Source: Gordionus sp. m RMFG-2023
Lineage: Eukaryota; Nematomorpha; Gordioida; Chordodea; Parachordodidae
NCBI RefSeq assembly: GCF_954871325.1
Contig: NC_088777.1
Span: 24,653,366 to 24,717,365, forward strand
Length of the DNA stretch: 64,000 bases
Direction of reading: 5' to 3'
Under the pieces are notes generated by a model that had not been told where the DNA came from, did no database searches, and saw nothing but the letters and a program-made list of their open reading frames with translations. Position 1 is the first letter of the stretch, and every line of letters begins with the position of its first letter. Below are positions 33,651 through 45,939 of this stretch, one piece after another. Position numbers and translations under genes: made by a program.

Positions 33651-35230
33651 CATATCAAAATGAACGCCATTAAATTTCGAGAAATAAAGATATCAGACAT
33701 TTTCGATCTTATACTTGGGTAAGCGTCATTGATGAGCTTAATTATATTCTTTTAAGCGTAGTCATAGAAGTAATGCGATGCCCTAGATCCTCGAATAAAG
33801 CCATGCCTAGGGGATCAAAGGAAGTTAGCATAGTAGCTATAATTGATATTATTTAATATTTGGAGCAACGCAAAAATATTTAGCAGATTTTCCAATTCTG
33901 CATCTAGTGGGGTTTGGGCTGAAGGGTTTAAATGAATTTACTTAGGAAATGTCCCAGTTCATGAACTCACCATTCATGAGATCTTGTATAAGCTATCAAG
34001 GCGTTTATTATTTGTGTTTCAAATGAATTTGTCATGCCTTAAAAATCTACCTCTAGATCGTTTGTAAAGCAGAAAGTGACCATTTTTTGAGTTAACAGGT
34101 GTTTAACACATTATACATGAAGATGGTGTGACCAATATGAATTAAATATTAGTTCAATGGTGTGACGAGGCTAATCGTTTGTAAGCATAAGTTGAGATTA
34201 TTTAAAGGGATTGCTTTAAGGAATTTATAACTGATTCCTTGGGAAGTTAAAAAGAAAAGGAAATGAGATAGGTTGGCTTCTCGATTTAAAAATATTACCG
34301 AATTGCAAAACAAGGGTAAATATTAGTCTTTTTGCATGAGGTTAAAGAGGGGGCTGACTAGGGAAGAGTCTTTTAAAGATCTATGACCTACTGGAGTAGA
34401 GGATCCGGGACCACGATAAACGTGAAGAGATAAAACCGCTGATGGAGAGCAGGAAAGGTGAGCATATACTAATTGAAACTATTTGGTGGGATGGACATCA
34501 TTCATAATTACATAAAATAAGTTAGCTTAATGGTTGATAGACATTTTTTAACTGGTACATAAATGGCTTCTAACAACACTTTTTTCAAATATCTTAAATT
34601 TCTTGGGTTGTAATACTTTCCTACCTCTTTTTTACTCAGCTTGAATATTTTTGGATCTGGCATCCATTTAACAAGGTAATGGCCAATCGAAGAGAAATAA
34701 AAATAAAATGAACCAAGGATCGCTGAGTTGAGAATCAAGAGTTCTCCTTGTCAAAACAATTTCTCAAAAATTAAAAGGGAAGATATGAGTTTGCTTTGCC
34801 AAAAAACCAACAATTAGGAAACATGGGCAAAGAAAGAATCAGACGAGAGAAGTTTACAGACAATGGAGATGAGAATGTTGAGAATAATAGGTATTAAAAA
34901 TGGATAAGATAAAAAATACAAACTTACTGTAGTACCCATTAGAACAAAGTTCATGGTGAACAGCCTTGTGATGGGTAAGCGGAAGAGGGGAAGAGCAAAA
35001 CTCTAATCCACAAAGTTAAAGCTAATATCACTGAATATAAATTAAATAAAGTGGGGTGTATGAATAATATAAAATGGAAAGAGGTATTGAGTCTACCACC
35101 CGAAAAGATAAAAGCTAAAAAGTAAAAAAACGACACTAATAGTTTGACCACTAATGTTATGTAGATATCCATCTTTATAAAATTTGAGGATTTTAGGGTT
35201 TGGAAACTCAAATAAAGGGATAGCAGCGCA
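33650..35230. other. less AT-rich region, no recognisable gene
   Basis: About 1.5 kb with visibly more G than its surroundings (for example 33,750-34,450). Frames on both strands are broken by stops; the longest are 76 and 86 residues on the minus strand (34,508-34,738, 34,951-35,211) and neither shows a known domain. It could be a decayed gene or non-coding RNA locus; I cannot say. Confidence 0.4.
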
Positions 35231-36455
35231 ATATAAAATAAAATTGCAAATTTAAAAAAATATTTACAAATACAAAACTAATATTATACATGAAAACCTA
35301 AGATACAAATTTTTAACTTAACTGAAAAATTCGTCAATTTGAGTAGTAAGGTTCAATTTGATTTGGATACTATTTACTAAAATTTAAATATTTTTAATAA
35401 TTGATTACACCCAATATATGGGGGTTAAACTTTGTAAATCAATTAAGACTTTATTACATTATTCTCTTCTCATGAAATTTTATGTGTAATAGTTATATAT
35501 TATATAGATTTATTAATATAAAATATGAAAAAGATATTTTTTAAAAAAATCAAAGGAATATAAAAATGAGGAAGGTTAAATTGGAGGTCTTTATAAAATT
35601 TCAATCTTTTCTCCCTGAAATATGAGAGTTTTAAAAAAATACATTTTGTTCAAGAAATTATGATCACCCCCCCCCCCCCTCTTCCGTCACCGAATCTTGA
35701 TCTTTTTTAGAAAATTATAATATATTATATGATAATCATAATAATACAAAATTTATTAGATATTAAAAAAATTAAAACTTAAAATTTTAGTATAATATTC
35801 CGATTATATAAATTGAAATGGTAATCATATTAAGTTAGTAATACCTAATCAATTTTTTGTATTCCATATTCCAAGTGTCTTTATAATCAAGGAAAAAATC
35901 ATACCATATTTTGAAAAACTCCGAAGATCTATTCACATCGCCTTTGGATGACTTCCAGCAATAAAAGGCGTTAATTTTATTGAACCTATTAGATAAGAAA
36001 TTATTTTAGTTGTTAAAGTTAAAAAAATGGTGGGGAAAGTGCCTTAAAGGTCTTAAGCGTAGACTGGCAACCCCGTTTTAACATTTTAGCTATTAATCAA
36101 TCTTTTCTCAAAATATGTATTACCTAAGTTCATTAATTCAATTGAGTCCAGTTTAGAAATTTATAAAAATTTGTATTTGATATATCGAAAAAGTGCATTC
36201 ATTTTATGTTTGGTGAAAAAAAATTAGCCATTTAAATTACTGATTTATATGAATATTATCGCTAAGCTTTTAATATCATTCGCAAAAATTTAGAATTTAC
36301 AAGTTTTAGTTGGTATACATATATTTAAATGTATTTAACTTGGATATGTTATGCAAGTATTGTCATGTAGGGGCCAGTAGATTATTATCATTAATTGGAT
36401 GAGTCTAGTTATATTTATGTTCATGTTTATGCATAATTAAAATTCTAATTTATAA
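35230..36455. other. AT-rich stretch with one TE-like end
   Basis: Contains a C14 run followed by TCTTCCGTCACCGAATCTTG (35,666-35,698), which, inverted, looks like the end of a G-run-bearing element. Otherwise nothing is seen. Confidence 0.4.
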
Positions 36456-36584
36456 AATATTATTATTACAGATAGTCTGACGATTAACTGTTAATATTAT
36501 TTAATTTGCGTATAACTATGAATATTATTATTACAGATAGTCTGACGATTAACTGTTAATATTATTTAATTTGCGTATAACTAT
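36456..36584. repeat. exact 65-bp tandem duplication
   Basis: AATATTATTATTACAGATAG through GCGTATAACTAT occurs twice in direct succession with no differences over 64 bp, so it is recent. Confidence 0.95.
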
Positions 36585-36649
36585 ATGTATTTAAATATTT
36601 AAAGGAATATTAACTTTTCTCCAAATACACATATTCATTGTAGGGGAGA

Positions 36650-37010
36650 GAAGGAGCTTGTCAAACAGAATTGCAAAAGATATATATTAAACAATTTTTA
36701 TAATAATAATATATGCTAATGAAATAAAGTAATAAGAAAATTTATGCAAGATGAAGCATTTTAACGGTGGGTCTATTTCGTTCGGCTGAAAAATATTGCT
36801 CGGCTAACCTCATAATAAATCATTTATTACTAAATATCGCTCGGCCAACCACACAATAAATCATTTATTACTAAATATCGCTCAGCTGAAAAATGTTGGT
36901 AGACTAACCACATAATAAATAAAATGTCTCTCGACTAATGACATAATAAATCATTTATATTACTACGCTCGGCTGAGAAATATAGCTCGGCTATAAATAA
37001 TCCTTTATTT
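36650..37010. repeat. degenerate minisatellite next to a MITE-like end
   Basis: 36,650-36,672 reads TGTAGGGGAGAGAAGGAGCT, similar to the end of the element at 59.08 kb. From 36,775 to 37,005 words such as GCTCGGCTAACC and CATAATAAATCATTTAT recur five or six times with a spacing of about 45-60 bp. Confidence 0.65.
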
Positions 37011-38765
37011 ATATATTATATATACTAATATTCTAAGTGAGCTTTCATTTTCTTAATATTAATTGAGAATTATTAATTTTTATAAATAAAATAAGTGTTT
37101 GGACAGGTATAAAAAACTTTCTATTAGTTATTTTAGCTTCAATACTTTTATAAAATTAAATTTAATCATAATCCTTTTTTTATAAAGGTAAAAGAAATAA
37201 TATTCTATCCGCTAGATGGCGTCTTTACCAAAAATATAAAAATAAATGAATGCGTTTAATAAATTTTTCTTAATGAGATAAATTCTAAATACTAATACAA
37301 ATATTAAAATTTAATTGAAATTTTAATATTTTCAAAATTCCATATTAAATTTTAAATAACTTAGTTCATTTATGCCATTTTTAAATTTTTTTTAATTAAT
37401 TCTCAAAGATTCCTTTTTTTAAAACAAAAATTATTTTAAAAAAAAGTTTGGACCCTGAACCTAAATTTTAAAATAGGTTTTTTCCGCAAAATATCAAGTT
37501 GTTTTTAAATAAAAAAAATAATAAAAATTGATTTCAGGAAAAAAGGCTAATTCTCGGAATGAGATAAATTATTTTCAGAAAAACTTAATAAAATATATCA
37601 ATTGAAATAACAGAGATAAATAATTTTCAGAAACTTAAAATAAAATATATCAATTGAAATAATAATGACAGATGCGTCAAACAAGTTTATTTCAAAATAA
37701 AATCATTTATGACATATCACTTCGAATTCAGATTCAATGGATGATGCTTTATTAAGGTTAATATTCATTTACTCTTCAGATTTTAAAATTCCAAACTTTA
37801 AAATCGAGAATATTTTAATATAGATGAAGGTATTTGTAATTTAGATAAAGATGAAGGTCACTATGTGATTTATAAATTTTATTATGGTTTCTATTTTTCA
37901 TTCAAATAATATAGATTGTTAAAGGGCTTTGAACCCTCCTAAAAAAGTGTTCGAGTTTAGGTTGCAAAAAATCTCTGAAGGTTCGGATTCAGGTAAGGTG
38001 TCCAGAAAAATAAAGACTTGTAAAATTTAGTTAAAATAACAGATACATAATTTTATTTTAAATTAATCTTATTATATTTAGTTTTAGAATTCACCATAAA
38101 AATATTTATCATTCGGAGTTTTGGTGATCATCATTTAAAAAAAATAGAATTATATATTACATTCTAGGGTGATATTTAATAAAATTGGACATTATTTACT
38201 TTATTTCTTATAAATATAAACCTTTATCTACTATTTATGTATAAATAAGTAATAATTTAAGAATTTTAAAAAATCTGAGCATTTTCTAAATTTTAAGAGC
38301 GGGGATTATTGAATATTCTGATTAAAACGCTTATTTATAAACAGATTTTTATTAAATTTTCTTAAAATTATGACAATGTAAATATAGGTATCGGGGACGT
38401 TTGGGGTAATGTCGGATTAGATTGGTGAAATAATTGTGAATTGGTGTAGCCCTACTTATTAGATTAATACCAGGGGATTAAATTATTTTTCAGGAATGAT
38501 ATAATCAAATAGATTTTTTAATATTTTGAATAAAAATCGCATTGTTTTTAGAAATTAGACTCATAGGGTAGTTTATGAATTTTAAAAATATTAATATAAA
38601 TATTAATTTTATCCAGTGTTGTATGCCGACTCTGAATATTCGCATAAGGGTTCAGGGAACTCACTTTTTCATAAACCTTAATTTATTTGATATCAATAAA
38701 TTTTATTTAGTCAATTTTAGTAAAACCTTGATATTGTTACGTTTTATAATCTTATTTGATTTAGG
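37010..38765. other. AT-rich stretch with a 50-bp double repeat
   Basis: 37,557-37,660 contains two near-identical copies of a unit with TAAATTATTTTCAGAAA, TTAA and AATATATCAATTGAAATAA. Patches at 37,445 and 37,930-38,000 (TTGGACCCTGAACC; TTCGAGTTTAGG) look like pieces of the MITE family at 38,766. Nothing coding. Confidence 0.5.
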
Positions 38766-39434
38766 CAGGGATGCGAACCCGGCAAAATTTTTGCCCGAGT
38801 TCGGTTAGGGTTCGGTTTAAGGTAAAAAAAATACGTGGGTTTGGTTCAGGGAAATATTTTTGAACTGGAGTTTGGTTCCGAGTTCAGTTCGGGTTTAGGA
38901 ATTTTTGAATTGATAAAATAAATTTAATATTTAAATCATAATTAAAAAACTAGACATAAATTTGGTATAAAAAATAAAATTACAATATCCATTACAATAA
39001 TTTTTACTTTGACTTGTTCACTTTTATTTCCTCTAATTAATAATCTTTAAGAATTAGTTAAAAATTTAAAAAAAATGGCATAAATAAATTTAATTGTTTA
39101 AAATTTATTAACATTCCAATAGGAATCTTTGAGAATGAATTAAAAAATTTTAAAAATGGCATAAATAACTTAAAATTTATTAACATTTCATTAATTGGAA
39201 ATTTGAAAATATTATAAAATCCCTTAAATTATTAATATTTGTTTTTACAATTATACAAATATCTTAATATATAATTTTAAACAATACACTCAATTGAACC
39301 CGGATTCAAATAAAATTTCCGGATTCTTTTCGGGGTTTTTAAAATTTTTTAAACAGGCCTCAGGTTTACTTCATTAGATTTTATTCTAAAACCCAGGTTT
39401 TACTATCTGGGTTCGGGTTCAATTCGAATCCTTG
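38766..39434. mobile_element. hAT-type MITE, 669 bp, CAGGGATNCGAACCCG ends
   Basis: Left end CAGGGATGCGAACCCGGC, right end (reverse complement) CAAGGATTCGAATTGAACCC. Flanks GATTTAGG and GATTTAGA agree at 7 of 8. Subterminal GGTTCGGGTT words repeat near both ends, and the middle is AT-rich. Non-coding. A loose right end of the same family is at 60.54-60.64 kb. Confidence 0.8.
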
Positions 39435-39501
39435 GATTTAGAGTTATCATCAATCTTTTTATTCACTCAAGATTCTAGAAAAGAAATTATTTTTTTCTTT
39501 T

Positions 39502-40243
39502 TTGCAGATTAAAAAGGGTTCCAGCTATGGCCTTAGAGAAAAAAATAAATTAAGAGAGCCCCGACCAATGACGCTAAAGAAAATATCAAAAGATATTATA
39601 AGTGAAAAAATAATACAAATGGCACAATCACCAATCTTAAAGAATTATATTCCACAGGAAATTGAATCTGACGGTAATTGCTTTTACCGGGCGATTTCAA
39701 TGTCGTTATATAAAACACAAATGCATCATATTTTTTTACGACCAATAACGGCTATCGAAATAATTTTGAACCTATGATAAAAATGATTCGGATTTTTTCA
39801 ATATCTATAAAATTAATCCAAATATATGGGTTAGTGATTATCATGAGTTACTCGATTCGGCACTGAATATAAATGTTTGGGCTGAGCAAATGCATATATG
39901 TGCATTAAGTGCAGCTCTTGCCGAACCAATTCATGTATTTTGCCCATCAAAATCCTTAAAAGCTTTTAACGATATCCTTTATGGCAGGGGAGTAAGCCAG
40001 AGAAAGCCTCATATTTTAATCATGTGGACATCTACTACATGTCCAAATGATATATTTAATTTGAGAACCAATCACTTTGTATCTCTTATACCAAATAATT
40101 ATAATAATACATTAACTATAAAACCCCAATCAACATATATAAAAGATTTATCATTTTCGATAGAAAATATTCTAAAAAAACCATGTAGCAAAGATATCCG
40201 AATAAAATATTTACCATTTTTATCAAACAATATTATAGTCTAA
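39502..40243 (+). pseudogene. OTU-type cysteine protease domain (broken)
   Basis: 39,502-39,777 carries IESDGNCFYRAISMSLY: the D-G-N-C box with the catalytic Cys at residue 60. In the next frame 39,780-40,243 continues NPNIWVSDYHELLDSALN, then HICALSAALAEPIHVFCPS, HILIMWTS and finally TNHFVSLIPNN with the family's His (residue 62 counting from 39,890). Spacing and motif order match OTU domains, which cleave ubiquitin or ubiquitin-like linkages. A frame change near 39,776 breaks it, and the reading stops at 40,241-40,243. Confidence 0.65.
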
Positions 40244-40295
40244 GGAGGTAATCAAAACTACGGTTTTTTTCTAAATTGTAAAATCCATAAATATT

Positions 40296-40523
40296 TTGCT
40301 TTCTCCTAATAATATTTTGTACGAAATACCTTTAGGTATTAAATATAATGTGTATTTTTTAATTTCTAATAAGAATTTTACAAATTATAAGAATAAAAAA
40401 TTATATATAGATGATTGTGGATCATGGACGGGTTCAAAATCAAGCTCAAAAAAATTATATTATAATATATATAACGACAATGTTCAAGGTCTATATTTTT
40501 TTAAAGATGGCCTATTTAGGTAG
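40296..40523 (+). pseudogene. middle region of the OTU-MULE protein
   Basis: Reads SPNNILYEIPLGIKYNVYFL, then LYIDDCGSWTGSKSSSKKLY. The short DDCGSW.. block followed by Lys/Tyr-rich sequence suggests a FLYWCH/WRKY-like DNA-binding region as in many MULE transposases, but this is a guess. It is separated from both neighbours by frame changes. Confidence 0.35.
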
Positions 40524-40720
40524 GACGCTCACCTAGGTGGTTATAGAATTTAAAAAAAAATAGAACCTCAACCTTTAACCAAAAATATTATTGTTCTTTA
40601 TAAATACTATAGTATTTTAAAGAGAAGTAAAGAGTATAAACGCCGCATTTTAAAAATTAATTTTATTGAAAACCCTAATCATGATGTTAAAGATATATAT
40701 TTAGTAGAATATGTAGGACA

Positions 40721-41980
40721 ATGGCCCGGTCCCGCTTGCCATGGGAATTCCAAAAAGATTGTAAATCCTTATGGACATCAAATCAGTTATTATCGAATAT
40801 TAAAAATCAAATAAAGGACAATCAATGTCGCAATATTTATAATAATTATATATTTCAAAAAGACCCTATTAAACCAAAAAATTTAAAACAAATTTATAAC
40901 TTAAATTATAAGCTTAAAAAAGATACAAAAGTACCTCTAAATTTCGCGGATAATATTTTACACATTACTTCGCCATTTATCCAATCAATCATTCATATCA
41001 AAGACAAAACACCATCGATAATTTGCTATGCTCATTTTATTATTAAACCTATAAAGTTTTTGTCAAACTAAGCTGACTTCTGTATATTAGGCGTTGATAA
41101 AACATTTAATTTGGGTGATCGATACCTTACTGCTATAGTATTTAAACATATAGCAGTTAAGAGATATAAAACAGACGAATCCCCAATATTTTTAGGACCA
41201 ATATATTTGCATGGGGATTCTCTTACTTTTTTTTCTCATTTACATTCTGTATTTTTAAAAAATAAAATAAATATAAAAATATCATATTTGGTAGTGACCA
41301 AGAAAAAGCTATAGTAAAACCGATTCGGGAAATATTTAAATTTAATACTCATTTAATATGCACGCGTCATTTAAAAGACATAATAAGAAAATATTTGTCG
41401 GAAAAACAAGGTGTAAATGCTGTTATGTCTAAAAAAATTATACAGGATATTTTTTCTTTTAATGGGCTTGTATTTTCTCGGAACGACCAAATATATAATG
41501 AAAAATTAAATGATTTATATAATTATTGTAATAATCAAAATTTAAATATATTTTTGCCATATACAAAAAATAAATTTTAAAAAGTAATTTGTGAACATGT
41601 TTACATTCCCCTAAAAAATAAAATAATAAATTGTTTATGGACAAATAACAACTGTGAATCTATGAATCACTTTTTAAAATCATATATAAACTGGAAACAA
41701 CGTCCTTTAATAAAAGAATTAATCGAAAAAATTAAATATATAACAATGTTACAAGAAAAAGAATTTGAAAGATGAGAATATTTTTTAAATAATGAGTATC
41801 ATAACTATTTAATTCCCGAATCGATAGATTGTCATGATACATTAAATAATTTACTTAGTAAAGACAAAGATAAATTACATTCATTAGATAAAACTTTATC
41901 TGTTTTAAAACCAAAAGGCTCAAAAAAACCACATCAGCGAATTAAAGCAGAAAGGATTCGAAAAAATAATATCAACTAAA
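40721..41980 (+). pseudogene. MULE-like DDE transposase (broken)
   Basis: Fragments 40,721-41,071, 41,080-41,314, 41,280-41,580 and 41,581-41,979 read in order: a basic helical linker; ILGVDKTFNLGDRYLTAIVF with the first catalytic Asp; FLGPIYLHGD; FGSDQEKAIVKPIREIFKFN with the second Asp; ICTRHLKDIIRKYL; LWTNNNCESMNHFLK with the catalytic Glu; and a C-terminal tail ending KPHQRIKAERIRKNNIN. The D..D..E order with C.RH and N..ES.N motifs is that of MULE transposases. A stop near 41,070, a frame change near 41,280, and stops near 41,579 and 41,774 kill it. Confidence 0.6.
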
Positions 41981-41984
41981 TTAT

Positions 41985-42635
41985 ATTTATCTACTAAGGG
42001 AATTAATGTTCTAGCTTTTTAGCTGTACAATGATAACGTTTTATCTTTATGATTATTAAGTGAAGTATTATATGCATCATAACAATCTACTGATTCGGGT
42101 ATTAGAAATTAGGATAATAATTATTTGATAAATATTCTTCTCACTCTCTGAGATTTATCTTTCAAATTCATTCTCTTAGATCATTGTAATATCTTTAATT
42201 TTGTCGTTTAATTTCTTAGGGTTTTTAAGTAAATATATTATATATAGCGAAAAATTTTAATTCATTTTTACAATAGTTGCATAAATCACGTAAATTTTTT
42301 ATTATGGCCATCCATTATAATAAAAATTATGTTGTGTAATTTTTTAGACATAAAAGCATTTACAATTTTTTTTATTGGAATATTTCTCGAATCGGGTTTA
42401 CTCGCTTAGGGGTCCTACACTTATATGTTTAATGCTTTATTTCTTATCGTTAATTTATTTTATTATTTCACTTCATTAATATATTTAGAATGCATTTATG
42501 AACTCACTACTTAATATTTTTTAAATTTCGTAATTATGAAAATATTTATTATAAATTTTAATTCCCTATTTTTTCCTGATTTTCGCATGCCCTTCGCCTA
42601 TTAAAGTAACAGATATATATCATCAATATACATAA
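41985..42635. other. AT-rich spacer
   Basis: Nothing supported; it may include the 3' end of the OTU-MULE element. Confidence 0.5.
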
Positions 42636-42639
42636 TTAC

Positions 42640-42790
42640 AAATGTGATAGCGGCGGATATGAGAAGCTTGAATCTTACAAGTATTGATGCTCAGGACCGT
42701 CAAAAATGGAAAAGAAAAATCAGAGGGAAAACTGGCCTACCCGGGTAAACCTGGAAATCGCCATAAAACGGAGAAGAAGATACATAATTA
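42640..42790 (+). mobile_element. 3' tail of a LINE (second LINE type)
   Basis: Reads ADMRSLNLTSIDAQDRQKWK and on to RKIRGKTG, ending with stops. A DM..L.L...DAQDR..W...IR pattern is the extreme C terminus of endonuclease-RT proteins of L1/RTE-type LINEs. GC content (about 45%) drops sharply on both sides. Only the final roughly 45 codons survive, as expected for a severely 5'-truncated insertion. Confidence 0.55.
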
Positions 42791-42799
42791 GGTTTATAA

Positions 42800-43320
42800 T
42801 ATAGTGAAGTGAACTTGTTTTTTGTATATTTTTTATATAACAAAAATAACGGTTTAATTTATAACGATATCACGTCATCGTGGCGAAAAATTTGGCGCAG
42901 GACATTTAGGCTTAGAGTCAATTAGATGCAACGTATCAATTGGGCATGTATTCAATAAAGCTGAAATTTATTATTATAAAACAAAGGGATGGATCATTAA
43001 ATAGCCAGGTTGAGGGTTGGATATCAAAAAAAAAATTAATTTAATAAACAAATATTTATACTCTTATTTCGATAGTGGAATTTACCATGTTATAAGATAT
43101 GTTGATCCAAAAAAATTCAAATTATTTTTTAGAATTAAAGGATTAACAAAAGGAAAGTCTCATGCTAGAGGTTGAAATTTCCAATCATATCCAGCGATTG
43201 TAATAATTTAGAAAATAATTATTGACTTAAAAATAGATTTTCCTTTAAGACTGAATCATAGATTTATTAAAAATCCTTAAAATAATTCTATTAATCATAA
43301 AAAATAAATATAATTTTTTA
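42800..43320. other. AT-rich spacer with a GC-rich patch
   Basis: 42,870-42,930 (CACGTCATCGTGGCG, TTTGGCGCAGGACA) looks like part of a repeat. It is not assignable. Confidence 0.35.
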
Positions 43321-43322
43321 AT

Positions 43323-43942
43323 CAGGGTTTCGAACCGAATCGCGAAACAGAAACGAACCGTTATAATTTTGTGAACCGTAACCAAACTTTTACAAAAAAA
43401 ATATAAAAGAACGAACCTGATGTTATAAATATTCTTTTTAAACCGGTTCACAACGGTTTTTAAATAATTAATTTAAAATTATTAACCTAAATTTGAAATT
43501 TTAATTTTCCTTGGGGGCAAATTAAATTTGTGATTTCTTATCAAATTAAAATTTTTATACTTAGCTATTATCTTCATATAAATAAATACCAAGTTTATGG
43601 TTTTTACCTTATATACTCAATTTAATAGATATTAGGCAAATTACTAGTTAATTAGATAAGAAATAATCTTCATGGTTAAATAAAATAAGCAATTCTAAAA
43701 ATATAAAACAAAAAGATTTTTCTCTAAGAGTAATATATATATATATATGGTTTTTGATTAATTTTTTTAAAAAAATCAAATTTATAATAACCTGAACGAA
43801 CCGAAAAGAACCGTTATAAATTCTAAACCGAACCGAACCCAAATGATATTTAACATAAAACCGAAATGAACAAAATCTTTATAAAATTTTAAACTAAAAA
43901 CCGTAAGAACCGAATCGCTATACTTAACGGTTCAAAACTCTG
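43323..43942. mobile_element. hAT-type MITE, 620 bp, CAGGGTTTCGAACCG ends
   Basis: Left end CAGGGTTTCGAACCGAATCG, right end (reverse complement) CAGAGTTTTGAACCGTTAAG. Flanking octamers TTTTTAAT and GTTTAAAT agree at 6 of 8. Many GAACCG/CGGTTC words lie near both ends in both orientations, typical of hAT subterminal transposase sites. Non-coding. Confidence 0.75.
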
Positions 43943-44209
43943 GTTTAAATAATTCAATTTTTTCAATAGTTCAACATATCTTATAACATAGCAAATTGGT
44001 CCACCAAAGAAATCGGTATATTGGTTTGTTAATTTTTTTTGATATTATTAAATTTTTTATTGATATTACACATTTAGTAAATAAAATTGAGATTTTTGTA
44101 AAAAAAATGAAGAAATAATTAATAGGACCAACATTCAAAATCACTTCTATTTAATCATCCTTTTGTTTTATACTAATAAATTTATAATAAATTTTAACTC
44201 TATTCGATA

Positions 44210-44352
44210 CGCGCCGAATTTACGTTGCGCTGAATTGACGTCGCGCTGAATTGACGTCGCGCTGAATTGACGTCGCGCCGAATTTTCGCTGCTCTGAGTT
44301 GACGTTACGCTGAATTGACACCACGCTGAATTTTCAGCGCCGAATTGACTTG
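44210..44352. repeat. GC-rich minisatellite, 17-18-bp unit
   Basis: About eight copies of a GCGCTGAATTGACGTC-like unit in AT-rich DNA; the central three copies are identical. On the minus strand it gives a repeating SAQRQFSATS-like frame (44,168-44,359) that is probably a by-product. Confidence 0.9.
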
Positions 44353-44594
44353 GTACCATTTACATCAGAATATATATATTTTATAATATAAAATGATATA
44401 AATTTAAAATTCATGTAAAATATTAATATTTTGGAAAAATAAATAAATTGATAAATGACAGAATGAAAGAAATATTAAAAATAACCCCCTATAATTCATG
44501 AAAAAAAGTTTATAAAAAAAAGGAAATTATATTTTATATAAAGAAAAAATTATTAGCCTTAAACTATTATTTTTTAATTAATTTATTCATTTTT

Positions 44595-44680
44595 AAATTT
44601 AAGCCTTCTTTTCTTTCAGATGAAATAAAATATTTTTAAATTTAAGCCTTCTTTTCTTTCAGATGAAATAAAATATTTTT
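44595..44680. repeat. exact 43-bp tandem duplication
   Basis: AAATTTAAGCCTTCTTTTCT through AATAAAATATTTTT occurs twice head to tail without differences. Confidence 0.9.
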
Positions 44681-45259
44681 ATATCTAGGAACTATGAGTT
44701 TAATTAATATTTCCAAATTAATAAGGGAACCTAATTCCTGATCCAGCAGCATATGCTGTTTAAAAAAATTGTCTTTTAACTGTATGGGTTCACACTTACT
44801 TTTTATTTAGGAATCTAGATAATTTTAAAAAAAATGATAATCATTTTGATTCAAAGCCACATCCTATTTTATATAATAATAAAATGATCAGGAAAAAATA
44901 ATAGAAAAATGGAAGTAGGAAATACTAACATTATATCTGTAAATTTAAAAATAGTAAAACATATCTATGTTAAAAAATATAATATTAATTAAAATTATAT
45001 TTTTACTCATGATGATATCATAAAAATCACCCAGATCTTTTATTTTGCTTTAATTCATTAAAATTAATCATTAAAGAATAAATATGTGTTGCGGCAATGT
45101 ATTTTTTTAAGCAATATGTTTTTTTTCAACTTTATATAATTTTTTGAGCATGTTTTTTGAATTTAAATATCTGATTTTATCGTAAATGATTGCATAATGT
45201 TTGGGATACCTACTTTATGAATTCCAGATATATTCGTTTTTCCATAAATTTTTATATAA

Positions 45260-45935
45260 ATTATAAATGACTCAAAGGTTAACAACGAAATTGTCTGGAA
45301 TTCATAAGAAAGTTACTCTAAGCATGCTGACTTCATTGTCTTTAAAATTAAATCCGCAATATCTTGGGTCAAGTAAAACGAGCAGAGTAATGTATGTCCC
45401 GGCTACAAAAAATTTTCCGATGATTTGTTATGAATTATCCTATCTCTATAACTTTTTTTGTATTAATAAATCCTTGAGGAACGTCAGATAAGTTTGATTT
45501 GCCTGCTTCACTTCCTTAAATTGTGTAAAAATGGACTTTATAAAATTATATAGATGTGCAAGATCATTTAAAAAACTTCATTATCAAAAGGATTAAGTTT
45601 ATCTCTAAAAAAATATGGCCGCAAAAAATATTTATTTTTTAACAGACTATTTATTATCATAATTACACTACCTAAAGATTTGGATGAGCTAGGAAATTTT
45701 AAAGATTCTAATTTTATCTTTAAGTAGTTTTTCTCCTAAAATGTGTAAAAGAATGTTTTATCATTCATATTTTATAATAATTTGGGCGTTTGCTACTAAA
45801 ATTTAAATTGGAAGGATTTTATTTGCTAGATCCTCTAAAAGCAAATTAAGTCCATGAGATGCAGACACAATGCATTCGATAATTGGATATTTAATTCTCA
45901 CAAGTTTCCAGGCTTTCTTCATTATTTGCATTCTT
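45260..45935 (-). pseudogene. hAT transposase remnant (DUF659-like middle domain)
   Basis: On the minus strand near 45,930-45,810 one frame reads IECIVSASHGLNLLLEDLAN, then VANAQIIIKYE after a stop. This matches the C..H.LNLLL.DL stretch followed by a helix with K-x-I-V-K that marks the DUF659/core region of hAT transposases. Further pieces down to about 45,300 (INSLLKNKYFLRPYFFRDKL) fit the following helical part. Many stops; long dead. No terminal repeats were found around it. Confidence 0.5.
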
Positions 45936-45939
45936 TATT

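Larger units (their letters stand above)
39490..41980 (+). mobile_element. decayed transposon encoding OTU protease plus MULE-like transposase
   Basis: A run of plus-strand coding fragments in different frames that together read as one protein-coding unit of about 800 residues: OTU-like domain first, then a middle part, then a DDE transposase. A polypyrimidine tract plus CAG at about 39,490-39,508 looks like a 3' splice site, so an upstream exon may exist. Long inverted ends typical of MULEs were not found, so element limits are unknown. Confidence 0.6.

Noticed and set aside
34951-35211. 86-residue minus-strand ORF with hydrophobic segments
   Set aside because: No recognisable domain, and T-rich codons give hydrophobic residues by chance in this composition.
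36775-37005. CRISPR-like array
   Set aside because: Repeat units are degenerate and unequally spaced, spacers are not unique, no cas genes, and the genome is eukaryotic.
44168-44359. 63-residue minus-strand ORF with SAQRQFSATS repeats
   Set aside because: Produced by the minisatellite unit length; no start context or conserved partner.
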